This document shows, one piece after another, positions 60,450 to 64,000 of a stretch of 64,000 nt of DNA. The stretch covers positions 62,001-126,000 of the forward strand of contig NZ_FWZT01000004.1 of assembly GCF_900177345.1 (NCBI RefSeq), given 5' to 3'. A model generated the notes under the pieces. It was not told the origin of the DNA. It was given only the letters and a program-made list of their open reading frames with translations, and made no database searches. The translations under genes and the position numbers were made by a program. The stretch comes from Pseudobacteriovorax antillogorgiicola (GTDB taxonomy: Bacteria; Bdellovibrionota_B; Oligoflexia; Oligoflexales; Oligoflexaceae). Positions within the stretch are counted from its first letter, which is position 1, and each line of letters starts with the position of its first letter.

Positions 60450-61946
60450 ATGAAAAGTTTGTTGCTTGTATCGTGCATATTATTAGTCACATGGGCTTGC
60501 TCATCTGAAGATGATGAAGACGAAGACGAAACAACAAGCGATACAGTTGTATTTGGTCAGCTCAATTTTTCTCCTTCTGAAACTGAAGCTGTACTACCTC
60601 AAGATGTTGCCTTGGCTTCTGTAACTGCTCCTCAAAGCGATCTAGCCATTGATGTTGTCCAAGGGCAATTGAATGTTCCCGGCCTTAAGCTGCAATCCAA
60701 TGATGGCGATTTTTTAAGCCTCGTGGCAGATATAAAATCCACTATAGAAGCGGACGAGCTTACTGATTGCCTGGCAGCGATACCAGAAGAATTTAGTCTT
60801 GCTCAAGGAAACCTCGGCCATTCAACATGCTTTGGACCAGCGATTATGGGAAGTGGGGGCGTTGATATTGGCAATGGCGATGCAGGAATCTGGTGGGACT
60901 ATAGTGATGTGACTGCTAGTAGCGGCGAAGCCTGTAGTTCTTCTGTTGGTGATAATCTGATGACAAATGTTGGAAATTATAGCCAATCGGCAATAGGTTT
61001 TGTTGCTCTTGTGACATGTTCGGCTAGGATAGCTGGTACCGAATTACCTACTACAGAAGGGGAAAGTGTCGATGTTGTAGGAACCCTAGCAGGGCTTGAT
61101 ACTAGCGACAAGAACTTTTCAATTACAGCTGCCTCGATAACTTTTGAGGGAGAAAATGCATCGGGATATCCTGTATTCTCAACCTCTGTCGAAGGCAGTC
61201 TAAGTGATGTAGCACGAGGTCTAGAAAAAGAATTTACCTTGAATGTCCAGCAAATCCTCCAGGATGATTCTTTTACCGATTACAACGGAGTGATTCAGTA
61301 TAAGATTGCGGAATTCGAAGATGATCGAGATGCTGCTATTTCTCTCGTTTACTCCTATAGCAGCAGTGCTTTGTCTTATCGATACCGGCAGGTACAGCTT
61401 GCCAGTAGTGTAGAAACTGTATTCGATAGCACATCAGGAGAGGTTTCTAGCACCGTTTATGACAACGGCAATGGTTGGGCTGAAGTTGTTGCGAATGTGG
61501 ACAGCAATGGCTTTGGTTCATTGGCCTTTATTTGGAAAACTACAACTATACTTGTGTTTAACGCGATAACTGAATCAGATGGTAGTGGAACAGCCTTCTT
61601 TGGTCACCGTGATGAAACCAATGCAGAGATTGGAAGCAGTGATTTCTATACGATCCAGGGTATGGCTTGCCTGCCGGTAAATCCAGGAATTACCTATAGC
61701 AGCAAAGTTCAGAAGCAAACCCTTAGTCTCGACCTTAATACTGGCAAATGGAATCTAGATGTGGCAAATACGAGCTTTGCGCCAACGACAGATTGCAATG
61801 CAGCCGATGGGGACTCCTATACAGGTAGCAACGATGGAGAAAGTAAGACGGTGAATGGGCCTTTAACGAATAACCTGTCCGATGTTTCAAGTTATCAAAG
61901 TAGTTGGACTGGCCCGAGTATTCCAACAGTTGAACTTCCTCAATAG
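60450..61946 (+). CDS. Predicted large lipoprotein, acidic
   Basis: The ATG has GGGAGG 5 bases upstream. The signal ends WAC (Cys17), followed by a very acidic linker (SSEDDEDEDETTSD). The remaining 470 residues are rich in Ser, Thr, Gly, Asp and Asn with beta-strand character and Ca-binding-like turns, for example GNGDAGIWW and SNDGESKTVNG. It resembles surface-exposed lipoproteins of unknown function. No family recognised. Confidence 0.72.
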   Translation: MKSLLLVSCILLVTWACSSEDDEDEDETTSDTVVFGQLNFSPSETEAVLPQDVALASVTAPQSDLAIDVVQGQLNVPGLKLQSNDGDFLSLVADIKSTIEADELTDCLAAIPEEFSLAQGNLGHSTCFGPAIMGSGGVDIGNGDAGIWWDYSDVTASSGEACSSSVGDNLMTNVGNYSQSAIGFVALVTCSARIAGTELPTTEGESVDVVGTLAGLDTSDKNFSITAASITFEGENASGYPVFSTSVEGSLSDVARGLEKEFTLNVQQILQDDSFTDYNGVIQYKIAEFEDDRDAAISLVYSYSSSALSYRYRQVQLASSVETVFDSTSGEVSSTVYDNGNGWAEVVANVDSNGFGSLAFIWKTTTILVFNAITESDGSGTAFFGHRDETNAEIGSSDFYTIQGMACLPVNPGITYSSKVQKQTLSLDLNTGKWNLDVANTSFAPTTDCNAADGDSYTGSNDGESKTVNGPLTNNLSDVSSYQSSWTGPSIPTVELPQ

Positions 61947-61992
61947 GCTCGTGCTTAGCCAAATGGCTAGCTTGCGAAAGACTAGAGTTTTA

Positions 61993-62565
61993 TTAAAGGT
62001 GAGCGCAACAGAAGTCGCAGACTTTCGCTGGGTTGATGGTTTCAAGATACCAATTCTCAAGGCTTAGTAGGCTTTGATAGCGATCTAGTTGATCTTTACC
62101 TTCACGCTTTAGGTTTTTCAAACGTTCCTCAGCCGGAGTATTCATGTAGATCTTGAAATCAAAGTACTGGCTGAATTCTTGCTTCGAAATAAAGCTGCCT
62201 TCCAGAATGATATCCTTACTTGGAAGGCATAGTTGGAGTAATTTTTCGCTATTTTCTGTATTGCTGTCCCGTGGGGTGTAGGCTATGGGTCGGCCACTGG
62301 TTGTGGGACGTAGGATCTTTTCCTCAATCTCGTCCCAGTGATATAGCTTGGCGAATTGTTCCTCAGGACTGGAATCCTCAGCGATCGTACCAAGGAAATG
62401 GCTGGCTTTGACGACTTGAGCTCCACAAGCACGGGCCAGTGCCTGGGCTAATGCCGTTTTGCCGGAACCCGGGCAACCATCAATACTTATTAGCTTTGGT
62501 CTGGCTTTTTCAATGCTTTCTAACTGACCCACTATGCGGCAGAGAACCGAATCGAATGTCGGCAC
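61993..62565 (-). CDS. P-loop kinase-like protein (uridine-kinase fold)
   Basis: The 190-residue product starts at a GTG with AGGAG 8 bases upstream. It has a Walker A site G-C-P-G-S-G-K-T near residue 31 and the layout of small nucleoside/adenylylsulfate-type kinases: a lid region and FDFKIYMNTPAEERLKNLKR with lid arginines. DIILEGSFIS may be a Walker B-like strand. It probably phosphorylates a small molecule, but the substrate is not evident. The C-terminus has CDFCCAH, a possible metal-binding end. Confidence 0.75.
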   Translation of the reverse strand: MPTFDSVLCRIVGQLESIEKARPKLISIDGCPGSGKTALAQALARACGAQVVKASHFLGTIAEDSSPEEQFAKLYHWDEIEEKILRPTTSGRPIAYTPRDSNTENSEKLLQLCLPSKDIILEGSFISKQEFSQYFDFKIYMNTPAEERLKNLKREGKDQLDRYQSLLSLENWYLETINPAKVCDFCCAHL

Positions 62566-62700
62566 GTTGAAGTCTCCTTGAAGGGGTTCTTTGATATTAT
62601 CGCAGATGTGGCAGCAATGAACAAACAGGGCTACCGTCTCGATGATTGAGACGGGAGTGGTTGGGGATATAGTGAGCTTAAAGTCTCTCAGGCTAGAGCA

Positions 62701-63000
62701 CTAAGAACTTTTCTTAAATTGGTTGAGAATACGAATACTCTCTTGAACGAGTTCTTGACTCAAACCAGGTACCTTATTGATGTGGCACTGACCAAAGTCA
62801 CCATGGGGATAGCCAAAGCCCAGGTCTGTGAGAATGGTTTGGAGGATTTCAAAATCTTCGTTCTCTAATGTCTTTCCCTGTTCCTTAAACTTGCTTTCAA
62901 TCAACTTCCGCGCTGCCATGATGTTTCCACAATGGAGAGAATCGTGACAAAGTGAGCAATCGTGGATGATTGATTTCTTATCCTTGGTCTTGTCGGTCAT
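62701..63000 (-). CDS. Small Cys/His-rich protein
   Basis: The 99-residue product has AGGAGG 7 bases before its ATG. It starts with a charged stretch, then IIHDCSLCHDSLHCGN and, later, HGDFGQCHINKVPG. The Cys/His set (CxxCH...HC and CH) suggests metal binding, but there is no signal peptide, so a haem c role is unlikely. It is 11 bp downstream of the sigma-54 regulator and probably co-transcribed. Function unknown. Confidence 0.7.
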   Translation of the reverse strand: MTDKTKDKKSIIHDCSLCHDSLHCGNIMAARKLIESKFKEQGKTLENEDFEILQTILTDLGFGYPHGDFGQCHINKVPGLSQELVQESIRILNQFKKSS

Positions 63001-63011
63001 GGCCCATCCTC

Positions 63012-64000
63012 CTAGTGATTGAGAATCCCGTATTTTTCTAGGCGATAGCGAAAGGTATGCCTTGAGATACCTAGCAGCGCTGCCGCCTTGGTCTGATTAT
63101 TTCGAGCTTTATCTAAAGCTTGGATGAGCAAACTTTTCTCTAATCCTTCCAGGTTGAGTCCAGACTCTGGTAAATGGAAGGTTTCATCGCTAAGGCTCAT
63201 AGCGACGCTTTGATTGCTATCACCATAGTAAGATCCACCATTGCTATGGGTACTGTGTAAACCATGTCCATTGTGAGAGGTGGGAGGCACCTGGCTGACT
63301 TGTGGTTCTGGTTTCGGCTTCTGAGATCTTGGAGTGTCGAGTGTGATGTGATCCACCTCAAGATGATCGGGGCTATGAAACACCAAAGCTCTTTCCAGAA
63401 CATTTTTTAGCTCCCGAATATTGCCAGGCCAGCTATGATTTTTTAGCATTGATTTTACTGCATGACCGACTTCGGGAGACTTTATCTCCAGGTCTTTGGA
63501 GATTTTATCAACAAAGAAGTCGACAAGATCATCGACATCTTCCAGTCGATCCCGAAGAGGGGGTATTTCTACAGGTAGCGCACTGAGTCGATAATATAAA
63601 TCGGCGCGAAACTGCTTTTCGTGAATTTCGTCGAGGAGGTCTCGGTTGGTAGCACAAACGATTCTTGCATTGAACACAATGTCTTTGGTGCCGCCGAGAC
63701 GTTTGAAGCGACGGTATTCCAAGGCTCTGAGCAATTTAGTTTGCAGCTTCATAGGCATCTCCCCAATCTCATCAAGGAAGATAGTTCCGTTTTGAGCCAT
63801 TTCGAAAAGCCCTAGCTTGCGGTCGCGGGCATCGGTAAAGGCACCTTTTTCGTAGCCAAATAACTCACTTTCTAAGAGATTCTCTGGAATACTTGCGCAG
63901 TTTATTTCAACGAAGGGTGCGGCGGCGCGATCAGACCAATCGTGCACAGCGCGAGCAGCTAGCTCCTTACCACTACCGCTTTCTCCAGTGATCAAAACGG
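63012..64000 (-). CDS. Sigma-54-dependent activator, 5' end outside window
   Basis: At least 329 residues are visible. The frame is open to base 64000, so the N-terminal part including any receiver or sensor domain is outside the window. The AAA+ domain has Walker A G-E-S-G-S-G-K-E, Walker [12 protein letters not shown], the sensor motif [17 protein letters not shown] and [10 protein letters not shown]. The sigma-54 contact loop reads GAFTDA, not GAFTGA. A His/Ser/Gly linker follows, then a Fis-type HTH at the C-terminus ([20 protein letters not shown]). It could regulate sigma-54 promoters such as that of hpf, but no link is shown. Confidence 0.92.
   Translation of the reverse strand, partial: VLITGESGSGKELAARAVHDWSDRAAAPFVEINCASIPENLLESELFGYEKGAFTDARDRKLGLFEMAQNGTIFLDEIGEMPMKLQTKLLRALEYRRFKRLGGTKDIVFNARIVCATNRDLLDEIHEKQFRADLYYRLSALPVEIPPLRDRLEDVDDLVDFFVDKISKDLEIKSPEVGHAVKSMLKNHSWPGNIRELKNVLERALVFHSPDHLEVDHITLDTPRSQKPKPEPQVSQVPPTSHNGHGLHSTHSNGGSYYGDSNQSVAMSLSDETFHLPESGLNLEGLEKSLLIQALDKARNNQTKAAALLGISRHTFRYRLEKYGILNH

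Noticed and set aside
62945-62965. CSLCH in the small Cys/His protein as a haem c site
   Set aside because: No signal peptide, so the protein is cytoplasmic and haem c attachment is not expected; metal binding is more likely.
1-64000. CRISPR arrays, tRNA/rRNA genes, integrases or transposases
   Set aside because: No regularly spaced repeats, no cloverleaf T-arm signatures and no recombinase motifs were seen while reading both strands.

Overview
This is 64 kb of a Gram-negative chromosome with a mid-to-high-40s G+C look (judged by eye, not computed). Lipoproteins, outer-membrane barrels, a TamA/TamB pair, a FadL-type channel and OmpA-like proteins show a diderm. Three membrane receptors with 7TMR-DISM sensor regions, many single-domain response regulators, matrixin-like and ATLF-like secreted proteases, a CcoN-CcoO fusion and frequent TTG/GTG starts fit Bdellovibrionota (Oligoflexia or relatives). 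That placement is inference; no rRNA or marker gene is present. I see no prophage, transposase, tRNA or CRISPR array.

Layout. 1-6.1 kb: a truncated TPR protein, a receiver protein and a three-gene DNA-repair-like module. That module is a LigD-type protein (phosphoesterase + decayed ligase + polymerase), an unknown protein, and a stand-alone ligase-like nucleotidyltransferase with a KIHG motif. 6.2-12.9 kb: small secreted proteins, an EEP-family hydrolase, a metalloprotease-lectin protein, an amidohydrolase and an unknown protein. 13.2-19.4 kb: a pseudo-receiver, a LysR regulator, an orphan + strand terminator suggesting a small RNA, an SDR, an outer-membrane protein, and a 7TMR-DISM histidine kinase broken by an exact 49-bp tandem duplication. 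19.5-21.2 kb: a divergent pair, a two-haem outer-membrane barrel and a tetrahaem lipoprotein, that looks like an electron-transfer conduit. 21.3-27.9 kb: EpmC, a DEDDh exonuclease fused to a degenerate GIY-YIG-like region, a receiver, a DUF1460-like protein, P5C dehydrogenase and a 2-Cys peroxiredoxin.

28-37 kb: a sensor kinase whose phospho-acceptor His is Phe; a ribosome hibernation factor with a near-perfect sigma-54 promoter and a possible upstream activator site; a 127-bp inverted-repeat element that supplies the stop codon of cardiolipin synthase; a CoA-transferase; a Ca-motif metalloprotease; an OmpA-like lipoprotein; and a PA2169-type four-helix protein. 37.6-51.5 kb: tamA-tamB, a cyclase-family (kynurenine-formamidase-like) hydrolase, a 7TMR-DISM receptor with a degenerate cyclase domain, an ECF sigma/anti-sigma pair, a DMT transporter, FadL, a PAS histidine kinase and a MORN-like small protein. 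51.6-59 kb: a compact cbb3 oxidase operon (ccoI-ccoS-ccoNO-ccoQ-ccoP-ccoG) with a divergent SafE/UreH-type membrane protein that overlaps ccoI head to head. 59-64 kb: two lipoproteins, a P-loop kinase-like protein, a small Cys/His protein and the C-terminal part of a sigma-54 activator.

Common themes are envelope biogenesis, respiration and electron transfer, and signalling proteins that keep their architecture but have lost catalytic residues. Lost or altered sites include the LigD ligase lysine, a histidine-kinase His, a receiver Asp, the cyclase metal Asp and the CcoI GDGxND motif.
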